This document shows, one piece after another, positions 1-7,101 of a stretch of 10,042 bases of DNA (its first letter is position 1; each line of letters opens with the position of its first letter). A program made the position numbers and the translations under genes. This DNA is from SP202 sp036339395 (GTDB lineage Bacteria; Planctomycetota; Phycisphaerae; Phycisphaerales; SM1A02): NCBI GenBank assembly GCA_036339395.1, contig JAYZBD010000119.1, positions 1 through 10,042 on the forward strand, read 5' to 3'. Under the pieces are notes generated by a model that made no database searches, had not been told where the DNA came from, and worked only from the letters and a program-made list of their open reading frames with translations.

Positions 1-137
1 TCAGGCAGTGGAAGGGCGGGGAGTGCCCCGGGCTCCTCGACCGGCACGGGGATGGGCACAGCCTCTGAAACAGGCTTGCCTGCCTCGTCTGCCTTCCCTG
101 CTGGCGGTGTCTGGACTGCTGGAGGAGTTGCCATCAT
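1..137 (-). CDS. Possible 5' end of a proline-rich protein (partial, weak)
   Basis: Reading the minus strand from a double ATG (135-137 and 132-134), the frame stays open for 45 codons to the window edge, so the C-terminus is missing. The visible peptide is rich in Pro, Ala, Val and Glu (for example PIPVPVEEPGALPALPLP near the edge), like a disordered N-terminal or linker region. A GGAG lies at 139-142, four bases before the second ATG, which is a slightly short spacing. No domain can be recognised and no function is proposed. The plus-strand frame 1 is also open across this stretch up to a stop at 184-186 and could instead be the Gly/Ser/Ala-rich tail of an upstream gene. I lean to the minus-strand reading because of the start codons and GGAG, but only weakly. 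Confidence 0.3.
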   Translation of the reverse strand, partial: MMATPPAVQTPPAGKADEAGKPVSEAVPIPVPVEEPGALPALPLP

Positions 138-276
138 GCTCCGATCGGGCTCAGGGGGTCATTCTATCCACTGGATTGCCATGTGAACCATGGATTCAAC
201 ATGGGAACCGGATGACTGGATTCTATCGACCCGGAAAGGCGATTGGCCAGTACGATTTCCCCAACCCGGCCCGTAC

Positions 277-282
277 GAGGAG
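277..282 (+). promoter_or_regulatory. Shine-Dalgarno site that sets the esterase start
   Basis: GAGGAG lies five bases before the ATG at 288. This is the best ribosome binding site in the window. It argues for ATG 288 over the in-frame TTG at 243, because with ATG 288 the protein begins directly with its hydrophobic export signal. Confidence 0.6.
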
Positions 283-287
283 TCCCC

Positions 288-1298
288 ATGTCAATTCCAT
301 CCTGGATCGTACTCATCCTGGTACTCGGCTTCTTCCCCTCCGGAGAGGGTGTACCCACGTCGAAACAACCAAATTCGTTCTCACCCATCCGGGTGTTTGT
401 CCTGGCAGGCCAGTCAAACATGGAAGGAAAGGGTGCCGTCAGCACCCTCCCATGGCTGGGCGAGGATCCTGAACACGGGCATCTGCTTGCAACCATCCAG
501 GACACTGAGGGCAACTGGATCGAGCGTGAAGATGTCTCGATCTGGTATCTCGGTCGGCATGGACAACTGGGAGTGGGCTATGGCTCGGAGGGCAGCTCCC
601 ACGGACCCCTGATCGGACCGGAACTGGGCTTTGGCATGGTGATGGGAGAGTATTTCGAGGAACCCGTCCTCCTTGTCAAGACAGCGTGGGGTGGGAAGGA
701 CGTCGCCATCGATTTCCTGCCACCGGGACGAGGGGGACCTGGGCCGTTCTGGACGAAGATGATCAACCATGTCAAGACCGTGCTTGACCAGCGGGAAACC
801 CTCTTCCCCGAACTTGCCGGTCGCCCGGTTGAACTCTCGGGACTCGTCTGGTTCCAGGGATGGAATGACATGGTCAACGAAGAGAAGACAGCAGCCTACG
901 CTGAGAACTTCTCCCAGTTCATCCAGGACTTTCGTGAAGAGTTCGACAGCCCCGATCTTCCAGTTGTCATCGGTGAACTCGGGGTAGGCGGAGATGCACC
1001 TTCTCCCCATGTCCAGAGATTCCGCGATGCACAGGCGCGTGTCCTGGAAACTCCCGGATTCAAGAAAACCGTCAAGCTGGTCGTGACATCAACATGCTGG
1101 GATCCTGTTGCCCATGAACTCTTCGAGAACGATGTCTGGAAGGGAGAGGAGAAGGAACGCTTCTACAGGATCGCCTCGGATCGACCGTACCACTACCTGG
1201 GCAGTGGAAAGATCTACTTCCTCATGGGCCATGCCTTCGGCGAAGGCATGATCGAGTTGTTGAAAACGCGGGAACCCACCGGTTCGCCCGGCCCCTGA
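288..1298 (+). CDS. Secreted SGNH-type carbohydrate esterase (SASA / sialate O-acetylesterase-like)
   Basis: Predicted 336-residue exported esterase of the SASA family, which removes acetyl groups from sugars or polysaccharides; the substrate cannot be read from the sequence. Residues 1-21 are a hydrophobic signal-like segment without a clear basic N-region, so it may be cleaved or may act as an anchor. GQSNMEG at 41-47 is SGNH block I with nucleophile Ser43. WFQGWND at 188-194 is the family block carrying an oxyanion-hole Asn. HYLGSGK near the end carries the likely catalytic His302. Together these mark a complete, active-looking enzyme of normal single-domain length. The start is ATG 288, backed by GAGGAG. 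The gene stands alone on this strand and converges on the NtrC-type regulator. Planctomycetes encode many such esterases for degrading marine polysaccharides; that role here is inference. Confidence 0.85.
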   Translation: MSIPSWIVLILVLGFFPSGEGVPTSKQPNSFSPIRVFVLAGQSNMEGKGAVSTLPWLGEDPEHGHLLATIQDTEGNWIEREDVSIWYLGRHGQLGVGYGSEGSSHGPLIGPELGFGMVMGEYFEEPVLLVKTAWGGKDVAIDFLPPGRGGPGPFWTKMINHVKTVLDQRETLFPELAGRPVELSGLVWFQGWNDMVNEEKTAAYAENFSQFIQDFREEFDSPDLPVVIGELGVGGDAPSPHVQRFRDAQARVLETPGFKKTVKLVVTSTCWDPVAHELFENDVWKGEEKERFYRIASDRPYHYLGSGKIYFLMGHAFGEGMIELLKTREPTGSPGP

Positions 1299-1312
1299 AG
1301 AAGTTACTTCAG
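1295..1312. terminator. Short inverted repeat across both convergent stop codons
   Basis: CTGAAG (1295-1300) pairs with CTTCAG (1307-1312) around the loop AAGTTA. The TGA of the esterase lies in the left arm, and the TTA that is the regulator's stop on the minus strand falls mainly in the loop. A 6-bp stem with no T-run on either side is a weak terminator at best. It may be a small bidirectional end signal or chance. Confidence 0.22.
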
Positions 1313-2689
1313 TCCATATTCCTTGAGTTTCCGGTAGAGCGTGCGTTCGCCCATGCCAAGGAGTTCGGCCGCCTGTTCACGGTTCCCCCCGGTCATGGCA
1401 AGGGTCTGGCGGATGGCTTCCTTCTCAAGCCGGTCGATGCCGACGCCGGCAAGCGCACCAAGGTGCAGGTGCTCATCATCATCGCCCATTCGGATGTCAT
1501 CCGGAACATCCTGTACATCGATTGTCGGACCCGATGACATGACGACCATCTTCTGGATGGTGTTGAACAGCTGGCGGACATTTCCCGGCCAGTTGTACGC
1601 GACAAGCCGCAACATGGCCCCCTCGCTGAAAGACGGCAGTGGTCGTTCGAGTTCTGCTGCATACCGGCCTGCTGCGTGATTGACCAGCATCGGGATGTCC
1701 TCGCGACGCTCCCTCAACGGTGGTATGTGTATTTCCGCGCCATTGATCCGGAAGTAGAGATCTTCACGGAATCCCTCGTCCTCGATCATCTTCGAGAGCT
1801 GGCGATTGGTTGCACTGACAAAACGTACATCGGTGATTCTTGCATCATTCGTGCCAAGTCGGATGACCTCGCCGGTTTCAAGTACCCGAAGCAGTTTTGA
1901 CTGCATCGTAAGAGGCATGTCACCAATTTCATCCAGGAAGAGCGTGCCGTCATTGGCATATTCAAAGACTCCCTCCCGATCCTTTTCCGCCCCGGTGAAT
2001 GCACCCTTGGCATGACCGAACAACTGGTCTTCAAGAAGGTTCTCACTCTGGCCGGCGCAGTTGAACGTGACGTATCTTTTCGCGGCTCGGTTCGACTGGT
2101 TGTGTACAGCCCTGGCAATGAGCTCCTTCCCGGTTCCCGACTCTCCCGTGATGAGGACGGGGATGTTGCTTGGACCCACCTGTCGAATCGTCTGGATGAC
2201 CTTCCTGATGCCTGGTGAGTCACCAATGATGCCTTCGAATCCGAAGGCTGAATCCACCTGGCCCTGGAGCTGCGTGTTGTGTTGACGAAGCCGGACCGTT
2301 TCACAGGCCCTGTTCACCAGGTTCCTGAAGACCTCCAGGTCCAGCGGCTTCTCGATGAAGTCGTAGGCTCCCCCCTGGAGGGCCGCTTTCGCCGTCGGAA
2401 CATCTCCGTGAGCCGTCACCATGATGGTCTCTGCATCAGGCTGGTGCTCTCGTGCCATTTCAAGAACACGAATCCCTGAATCCTCCTCTTCCATCGAGAG
2501 GTCGGTCACGATGACATCGAATCCACCGAATCTGAGCTCTTCCTCGGCGGCCGTGGCTCCATCTACGATGGTGCAGACATGGCCCAGTCTGCGAAGAGCC
2601 TCCGACATCACCTCGGCATGATCGACCTCGTCGTCGACGATCAGGATCTGGGCATGGAGTTCCGGTTGTACGCCATCAGTCTCGGGCAT
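1304..2689 (-). CDS. Sigma-54-dependent response regulator, NtrC family
   Basis: Predicted 461-residue two-component transcription activator working with RNA polymerase sigma-54. The N-terminal receiver domain (about 14-130) has the acidic pair Asp19-Asp20, phosphoacceptor Asp63, Thr92 and Lys114. The central AAA+ domain has Walker A GESGTGKE at 182-189, the sigma-54-contact loop GAFTGA at 229-234 and Walker B TLFLDE at 249-254. The last ~30 residues are a Fis-type helix-turn-helix (GNREQAAELLGMGERTLYRK). All signatures are intact, so it should be a functional activator. No sensor kinase is in the window, so partner and signal are unknown. The frame is open to an ATG at 2758, giving 484 residues, but the extra 23 residues include a TTA codon uncommon here and would place the start 6 bases from that of murC. 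I therefore prefer ATG 2689. A GGAGGTGA at 2707-2714 sits 17 bases upstream, too far for a standard ribosome site. Confidence 0.88.
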   Translation of the reverse strand: MPETDGVQPELHAQILIVDDEVDHAEVMSEALRRLGHVCTIVDGATAAEEELRFGGFDVIVTDLSMEEEDSGIRVLEMAREHQPDAETIMVTAHGDVPTAKAALQGGAYDFIEKPLDLEVFRNLVNRACETVRLRQHNTQLQGQVDSAFGFEGIIGDSPGIRKVIQTIRQVGPSNIPVLITGESGTGKELIARAVHNQSNRAAKRYVTFNCAGQSENLLEDQLFGHAKGAFTGAEKDREGVFEYANDGTLFLDEIGDMPLTMQSKLLRVLETGEVIRLGTNDARITDVRFVSATNRQLSKMIEDEGFREDLYFRINGAEIHIPPLRERREDIPMLVNHAAGRYAAELERPLPSFSEGAMLRLVAYNWPGNVRQLFNTIQKMVVMSSGPTIDVQDVPDDIRMGDDDEHLHLGALAGVGIDRLEKEAIRQTLAMTGGNREQAAELLGMGERTLYRKLKEYGLK

Positions 2690-2764
2690 GGGGGCAGTGT
2701 ACCCGCTCACCTCCCTGCTCGAAATGTCGAGGGGAGCCTGCGCTGGCGGCGATAACATGATTTC
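2690..2764. promoter_or_regulatory. Divergent intergenic region between the regulator and murC
   Basis: If the regulator starts at 2689, this 75-base gap must hold the promoters of both the regulator and the murC operon. I see no convincing -35/-10 pair and no clear sigma-54 -24/-12 element. A TAACAT at 2753-2758 ends six bases before the murC ATG, where a -10 box would give a leaderless transcript; this is speculative. murC has no Shine-Dalgarno sequence in front of it. Confidence 0.3.
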
Positions 2765-4246
2765 ATGGCCGATCCCGCCACCACCGAATCAGAACCTGAA
2801 ACGCCCTCATCATCGGGGGACCTTGCAGGTATCGAGCATGTCGACTTCATCGGAATCGGGGGCTGTGGAATGTCCGGCCTCGCCAGGATGCTCCATGCGA
2901 TGGGCATTACCTGTTCAGGATCCGACAGCAACCCTTCGTCAACGACTTCCTCGCTGGCCAAGGAAGGTCTCAGCATCCGGACCGTGCAGGATGGAACTGG
3001 CCTCCCCTCCAAGGCGGACCTGGTCGTGGCATCTGCAGCCATTGCACCCGATCACCCGGAAATCGCGGCAGCCGAGGAACGGGGCCTGAGAGTGCGAAGT
3101 TACGCCGAAGTCCTGGGCATGGTCCAGGCCGACCGAACGTCGATCTGCATTGCCGGCACGCATGGCAAAAGCACGACCGGTGCGATGCTCTGCCATGTCC
3201 TGATGGAATGCGGCCTTGATCCTGGTTTCATCATCGGAGCCAACTGCGGGCAGATCGGGCCAAGTCGCCCCGGTGCTGCCCTGATCCCCGGCCCAGGACC
3301 AATGGAGGGAGAACCCGGGCTGGTCGTCTGTGAAGCGTGCGAGTTCAACCGTTCCTTTCATCACCACCGGCCAACCATCGCACTCATCAACAACCTCGAG
3401 GAAGACCACCTCGACATCTATGGGTCCATCGAAGCCATCGTCGACGCATTCCGGGAGTTTGCACAACTCCTCCCACCGGCCGAGGAAGGGGGCAGCCTCC
3501 TGATTGCGCATGATGGAGCATGCCGACACCAGATCACCCCCCCACTGCATTGTCGCGTTGCAACGTTCGGCTACCACCCCGAGGCTGATTACCAGGTTGT
3601 CTGGGATCAAGGTGTACAGCGTGTCGGTATCCTGCGTGATGGACTGTGGGTCGTTCAATGGACGAACATGATGCCCGGGGCCCACAACGCCTTGAATGCC
3701 GCCGCCGCTGTGATTCTTGCACATCAACTTGGTGCAGAGTGGGAGGATGCGGCCCAGGCCATGAACATATTCCAGGGTCTTGAACGCCGCATGCAACGAC
3801 TGGGCGACATCGACCTTCCTGGAGGCGGCCAGGCGACACTGTACGACGACTATGGTCATCACCCGACTGAAATCGAGCATACCCTTCACGCCCTGCGTTC
3901 CTCGGAGGATCCGGGGAGACTCATCTGTGTCTTCCAGCCGCACCAGCACAGTCGAACCCGCTTCATGCTGGAATCCTTCGCCGAAAGTTTCAGCAGTGCC
4001 GACGAGGTCATCATTCCCCACATCTATTTCGTACGGGATTCACAATCGGAAAAACAACGGGTCAGTGCCGTCGATCTTGTTGAACGCCTGCAGGAACGTG
4101 GGGTAGTCGCAAGACATATCGACGCCTTTGAAGACATCGTTTCACACCTGGAAGTGAACCTCCAGGACGATGACCTGCTGGTGATCATGGGTGCAGGCCC
4201 TGTCTGGACGATCGGACGCGACCTGCTCGAACGATTGACTCCATGA
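2765..4246 (+). CDS. murC: UDP-N-acetylmuramate--L-alanine ligase
   Basis: Cytoplasmic enzyme that joins L-alanine to UDP-MurNAc with ATP, the first amino-acid step in peptidoglycan stem-peptide synthesis. The 493-residue protein has all three Mur ligase parts. The N-terminal Rossmann motif FIGIGGCGMSGLA binds the UDP-sugar. The ATP loop is GTHGKSTT (131-138, Lys135). The central domain carries Glu190/Glu193 in CEACEFN, His215 in EEDHLD and GAHNALN (305-311). The C-terminal ligase domain has YDDYGHHPTE (360-369) and FQPHQHSRTR. Two motifs depart from the common form: GKST for GKTT, and EACEFN where most MurC proteins have EADESD. ATG 2765 is the only sensible start, placing about 25 extra polar residues before the Rossmann fold. 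It is the first gene of a tight operon and overlaps murB by four bases. Confidence 0.95.
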   Translation: MADPATTESEPETPSSSGDLAGIEHVDFIGIGGCGMSGLARMLHAMGITCSGSDSNPSSTTSSLAKEGLSIRTVQDGTGLPSKADLVVASAAIAPDHPEIAAAEERGLRVRSYAEVLGMVQADRTSICIAGTHGKSTTGAMLCHVLMECGLDPGFIIGANCGQIGPSRPGAALIPGPGPMEGEPGLVVCEACEFNRSFHHHRPTIALINNLEEDHLDIYGSIEAIVDAFREFAQLLPPAEEGGSLLIAHDGACRHQITPPLHCRVATFGYHPEADYQVVWDQGVQRVGILRDGLWVVQWTNMMPGAHNALNAAAAVILAHQLGAEWEDAAQAMNIFQGLERRMQRLGDIDLPGGGQATLYDDYGHHPTEIEHTLHALRSSEDPGRLICVFQPHQHSRTRFMLESFAESFSSADEVIIPHIYFVRDSQSEKQRVSAVDLVERLQERGVVARHIDAFEDIVSHLEVNLQDDDLLVIMGAGPVWTIGRDLLERLTP

Positions 4247-5181
4247 GCAAGCGAGGTCACTTCTTCGGCGACCTTGACGTAGACGTTCAGTTCGATGTCC
4301 ATCTCGGGGCGATGACCTGGTTCGGAATCGGCGGGATGGCGGACGTACTCGTTCATCCACGGTCCGAGGAGGCGCTGGGAGCACTCGTGGAACGATGCTC
4401 ACAGTCTGATACCCCCCTGAGAATCTTCGGCAAGGGGGCAAACCTGCTCGTCGATGATTCCGGCGTTGACGGTGTCGTCCTGAAACTCGACCACGAGACG
4501 TTTACCCGTCTTCGATTCAATGCCGAGGGCGAAGTCGACCGTGTCCTGGCCATGTCCGGCGCAGACCTGTTTTCGACGGTGAATGAACTTGCTCGACAGG
4601 GGCTTGACGGCTTCTCGCAGATGGCTGGTATTCCGGGAACCATTGGCGGCGCAATCAGGATGAATGCCGGGGGGATGTACGGTTCCATCGGGGATTGCAT
4701 CGAGTCGGTTACGTGCCTCGATTGCACCGGGCAACGACTTGTCTATGACGAAAGCCAACTGGATTTCCAGTACAGGAGCAGCAATCTTCCCGAAGGATTG
4801 ATCGTTTCAGCCATCCTGCGTCTTGAACCCGTAGATCCAGTCAAACTCAGGGAGAAGGTCAGGGAGATATTCGCCTACAAGAAATCGACGCAGCCACTTG
4901 CTGATCAGTCAGCTGGATGTGCATTTCGAAACCCCGTCATCGCTGGTGAGAGGATTTCTGCGGGGCGATTGATCGATGAAGCAGGATGCAAGGGAATGCA
5001 GGTCGGTGGCGCTGAAGTCAGCGGACAACATGCGAATTTCATTACAACCGGAGCAGACGCCACGGCTACGCATGTCCGTGCACTGATGGAAGCCGTCCAA
5101 TCCAGGGTCCGGGAGCATCATGGAATCGATATCGAGCCCGAAGTCGTCCTCTGGTCCAGGGATGACCGGAGTATCCAATGA
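4243..5181 (+). CDS. murB: UDP-N-acetylenolpyruvoylglucosamine reductase
   Basis: FAD- and NADPH-dependent reductase that turns UDP-GlcNAc-enolpyruvate into UDP-MurNAc, the substrate of MurC. The 312-residue protein shows the FAD-binding region with GKGANLLVDD and GIPGTIGGAIRMNAG. Arg178 lies in YRSS, and the proton-donor position lies in SAGCAFRNP as Cys226, with Glu300 near the C-terminus in PEVVLW. The YKKSTQPL stretch and the SAG-C-F motif match the shorter type II MurB (Staphylococcus/Thermotoga type), where the donor is Ser or Cys. The start ATG overlaps the murC TGA as ATGA, and the end overlaps ddl in the same way, so translation is probably coupled along the operon. No separate Shine-Dalgarno sequence is seen. 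Confidence 0.95.
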   Translation: MSKRGHFFGDLDVDVQFDVHLGAMTWFGIGGMADVLVHPRSEEALGALVERCSQSDTPLRIFGKGANLLVDDSGVDGVVLKLDHETFTRLRFNAEGEVDRVLAMSGADLFSTVNELARQGLDGFSQMAGIPGTIGGAIRMNAGGMYGSIGDCIESVTCLDCTGQRLVYDESQLDFQYRSSNLPEGLIVSAILRLEPVDPVKLREKVREIFAYKKSTQPLADQSAGCAFRNPVIAGERISAGRLIDEAGCKGMQVGGAEVSGQHANFITTGADATATHVRALMEAVQSRVREHHGIDIEPEVVLWSRDDRSIQ

Positions 5182-6068
5182 TGCCTCGCGTTGCAGTTCT
5201 CATGGGCGGGCCGGACGAAGAGCGGGAGATCAGCATCGCCTCTGGAACCGCCGTCGCTGAAGCTCTCAGGGAATCTGGACAATTCGAAGTCGTCGAGGAA
5301 GTCATCGAGCGGGTTGAAGCACGCTATTTGATTTCACTGGGAGTTGACGTCATCTTCCCCGTCCTTCATGGACCATGGGGTGAAGGAGGAGGATTGCAAC
5401 GGGAACTTGATGTTGCCGGTGCAAGGTACGTCGGATCCTCGACTGCGGCTGCGGCCTCGGCCATCGACAAGGATGAAACGAAGGCGATGGCTGTTCAACT
5501 TGGCATACCGACACCCCATTGGGAACTTCTCCGCCCCGGTGATGAACCGACGTTCGAAGGACGAACCGTGGTCAAGCCCCCACGTGAAGGCTCGAGCATC
5601 GACCTCTATCTCTGTGACAATCTTGATGCATGTCGAGCACGATGCCATGAACTGCTCCAGAGGCATGCATCGATCATGGTCGAACAGTTCATCGACGGTC
5701 GGGAGTTGACGGTCGGAGTCGTATCCGGCACATGCCAACCGATCATCGAGATCATTCCTGCTGTCGAATTCTATGACTATGACGCAAAGTACAACCGTGA
5801 TGACACCCGGTATGTACTCAACCCCGACATCCCCGACTCGATTGCAACTGCATGCAAGGAGCATGCCATTCGCATCGGTACTGCACTTGGGTGCCGAGAC
5901 CTCTGGCGTGCCGACTTCATCCTTGATGACCGCAGCCCATGGTTCCTCGAGTTGAACACGATGCCGGGATTCACCTCGCACTCACTGCTGCCAAAGGCGG
6001 CAGAGGGCGGAGGCTGCAGCATGGCTGAACTCTGCTGCAAGCTCGTCCTGGAGGCACTGAGCCGCTGA
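5178..6068 (+). CDS. ddl: D-alanine--D-alanine ligase
   Basis: ATP-grasp enzyme of the cytoplasm making the D-Ala-D-Ala dipeptide that ends the peptidoglycan stem peptide. The 296-residue protein has the N-terminal GG-x3-EREIS motif with Glu15, in the same position as the catalytic Glu of E. coli DdlB. HGPWGEGGGLQRELD follows, then KPPREGSS (133-140) in the ATP-grasp fold, Tyr205 in YDAKY, Arg244 in the LWRADF motif, and ELNTMPGF from 258 for metal and substrate binding. It is slightly short but complete. Small departures are PDEE where many have TSAE, and EGSSID for EGSSVG. A GGAG six bases before ATG 5178 supports this start; a second ATG follows at 5181. It overlaps murB by four bases. Confidence 0.94.
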   Translation: MMPRVAVLMGGPDEEREISIASGTAVAEALRESGQFEVVEEVIERVEARYLISLGVDVIFPVLHGPWGEGGGLQRELDVAGARYVGSSTAAAASAIDKDETKAMAVQLGIPTPHWELLRPGDEPTFEGRTVVKPPREGSSIDLYLCDNLDACRARCHELLQRHASIMVEQFIDGRELTVGVVSGTCQPIIEIIPAVEFYDYDAKYNRDDTRYVLNPDIPDSIATACKEHAIRIGTALGCRDLWRADFILDDRSPWFLELNTMPGFTSHSLLPKAAEGGGCSMAELCCKLVLEALSR

Positions 6069-6188
6069 AGATGCAGCGACGGGCTCCAGGAACCTCCTGG
6101 AACGGCCTGCAACACGGCCCTGGACACTTTTTTCAGATGGCCTGCGGCCTACGGCCGATTTCATGAGAGCCCGAGAGCATTTCAAACC
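6069..6188 (+). repeat. 120-base spacer with several inverted repeats between ddl and the ftsQ-like gene
   Basis: Unlike the overlapping junctions before it, this gap is long and structured. TCCAGGA-acc-TCCTGGA (6085-6101) is a perfect 7-bp hairpin. A further CCTGGA at 6119-6124 can pair with the same left arm and stands just before a T6 run (6128-6133), giving an alternative terminator-like fold. CGGCC-tac-GGCCG (6145-6157) is a third hairpin, and GGCCTGC occurs twice (6104-6110, 6139-6145). It may act as an attenuator, partial terminator or RNA-processing site that lowers downstream expression. No gene is seen in it. Confidence 0.4.
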
Positions 6189-7043
6189 ATGGTTCGATAC
6201 ATATTCAGTTCGATATGCAGCCTCTGGAGCTGGATCTGGGGGGTTGGAGCCTTCCTCTGCCGACCGCCAGCATCACGCTTTTCACTGCCCGTGGCCTGCA
6301 GCCTGGCTGCGTTGGTCATCCTTTCCTGGTCGGTCGAGCAACTTCGAAGTCATGTCCACAGGCCCGTCGAAGAAGTAACCATTCGTTTCATCGAGGCCCC
6401 GAACTGGGTTGGTGAGTCGCTGAAGAATCACCTTGGTTCGACTGCGGCCCCATGGCTGCTGGGGACCACCCTGCAACGAGCAGATCTCAACAACGCCCGG
6501 GACGCACTCCTGGCATCGGGCTGCTTTCGTGATGTACTCCAGGTTCATCGAAGTGGAACGACGACCATCGATGTGACCGCGATCTTTCTTGAACCGAATG
6601 CACGCATCGTCGACCGCTACGGCTCACTGCTGATCGATCACCAGGGACTTCCATTTCCGGCCGGCTACCGTGTGGACACCCACCTCGTCACGCTTCGATC
6701 ACCAGCATATGATCGACCCGTTGCGCCTGATGAACCATGGAGTGGGACCGATGTCGCCGCAGCGTTGTCTCTTCTTCAGATGATCGATCAGAAACCCTGG
6801 TACGACCAGGTTGTCGAAGTCGATCTTTCGACATTCGATCGTGACAATTCCCTTGTGCTCATCACCGACATACAGGCACGAATCATCTGGGGCTCGCCCC
6901 CGGGTGAGGAAGCCGGTCTTGAATGTCTTGCCGCGAAGAAGATTGAACGACTGACTTTGTTCCATGAGCAGGTCGGACGAATCGACCAGCACCATCGGGG
7001 AACCATTGATTTCACTGATTCAAGCATGGTAACGAAGAACTGA
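6189..7043 (+). CDS. ftsQ: FtsQ/DivIB-like cell division protein
   Basis: A 284-residue protein with the FtsQ plan: a short N-terminal region, one membrane span (about 31-49), then an outside domain. Residues about 61-128 look like a POTRA domain, starting VEEVTIRFIEAP and ending in EPNARIVDRYGSLLIDHQG, which matches the usual FtsQ P-x-A-x-V...G-x-L-x-D-x-x-G pattern. The C-terminal part keeps the KIERL...IDFTD beta-strand pattern. FtsQ bridges early and late divisome proteins and recruits FtsB/FtsL. Sequence conservation in this family is low, so the call relies on architecture plus the position directly after murC-murB-ddl, the classical dcw place for ftsQ. The start has only a weak GAGAG 11 bases upstream. 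No ftsA or ftsZ follows. Confidence 0.65.
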   Translation: MVRYIFSSICSLWSWIWGVGAFLCRPPASRFSLPVACSLAALVILSWSVEQLRSHVHRPVEEVTIRFIEAPNWVGESLKNHLGSTAAPWLLGTTLQRADLNNARDALLASGCFRDVLQVHRSGTTTIDVTAIFLEPNARIVDRYGSLLIDHQGLPFPAGYRVDTHLVTLRSPAYDRPVAPDEPWSGTDVAAALSLLQMIDQKPWYDQVVEVDLSTFDRDNSLVLITDIQARIIWGSPPGEEAGLECLAAKKIERLTLFHEQVGRIDQHHRGTIDFTDSSMVTKN

Positions 7044-7080
7044 GTACTCCCTCGGCCAACATGCTTGCCTTTCATCCCGC

Positions 7081-7095
7081 ACATCGTCACGATGT
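7081..7095 (+). promoter_or_regulatory. Small perfect hairpin just before the cls start
   Basis: ACATCG-tca-CGATGT is a perfect 6-bp inverted repeat with a 3-base loop, ending six bases before the ATG of the cardiolipin synthase gene. It occupies the place where a ribosome binding site would be, and no Shine-Dalgarno sequence is present. It could be a translational hairpin or an operator half-site pair. It could also be chance. Confidence 0.22.
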
Positions 7096-7101
7096 CCGTA
7101 C

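Noticed and set aside
243..287. Longer esterase start at TTG 243
   Set aside because: It adds 15 polar residues before the export signal, while ATG 288 has GAGGAG five bases upstream.
8..472. Plus-strand open frame of 154 codons from a GTG
   Set aside because: Arg/Pro-rich with no domain, and it overlaps the esterase, which has catalytic motifs and a good ribosome binding site.
2690..2764. Sigma-54 promoter upstream of murC
   Set aside because: No GG-N10-GC element of acceptable quality could be found by eye.
2939..4021. Long minus-strand frame of 360 codons opposite murC
   Set aside because: It lies wholly opposite murC, whose motifs are complete; the antisense product shows no domain. 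Long antisense frames are common in GC-rich genes.
5334..5981. Minus-strand frame of 215 codons opposite ddl
   Set aside because: Shadow of ddl, with no recognisable domain or ribosome site.
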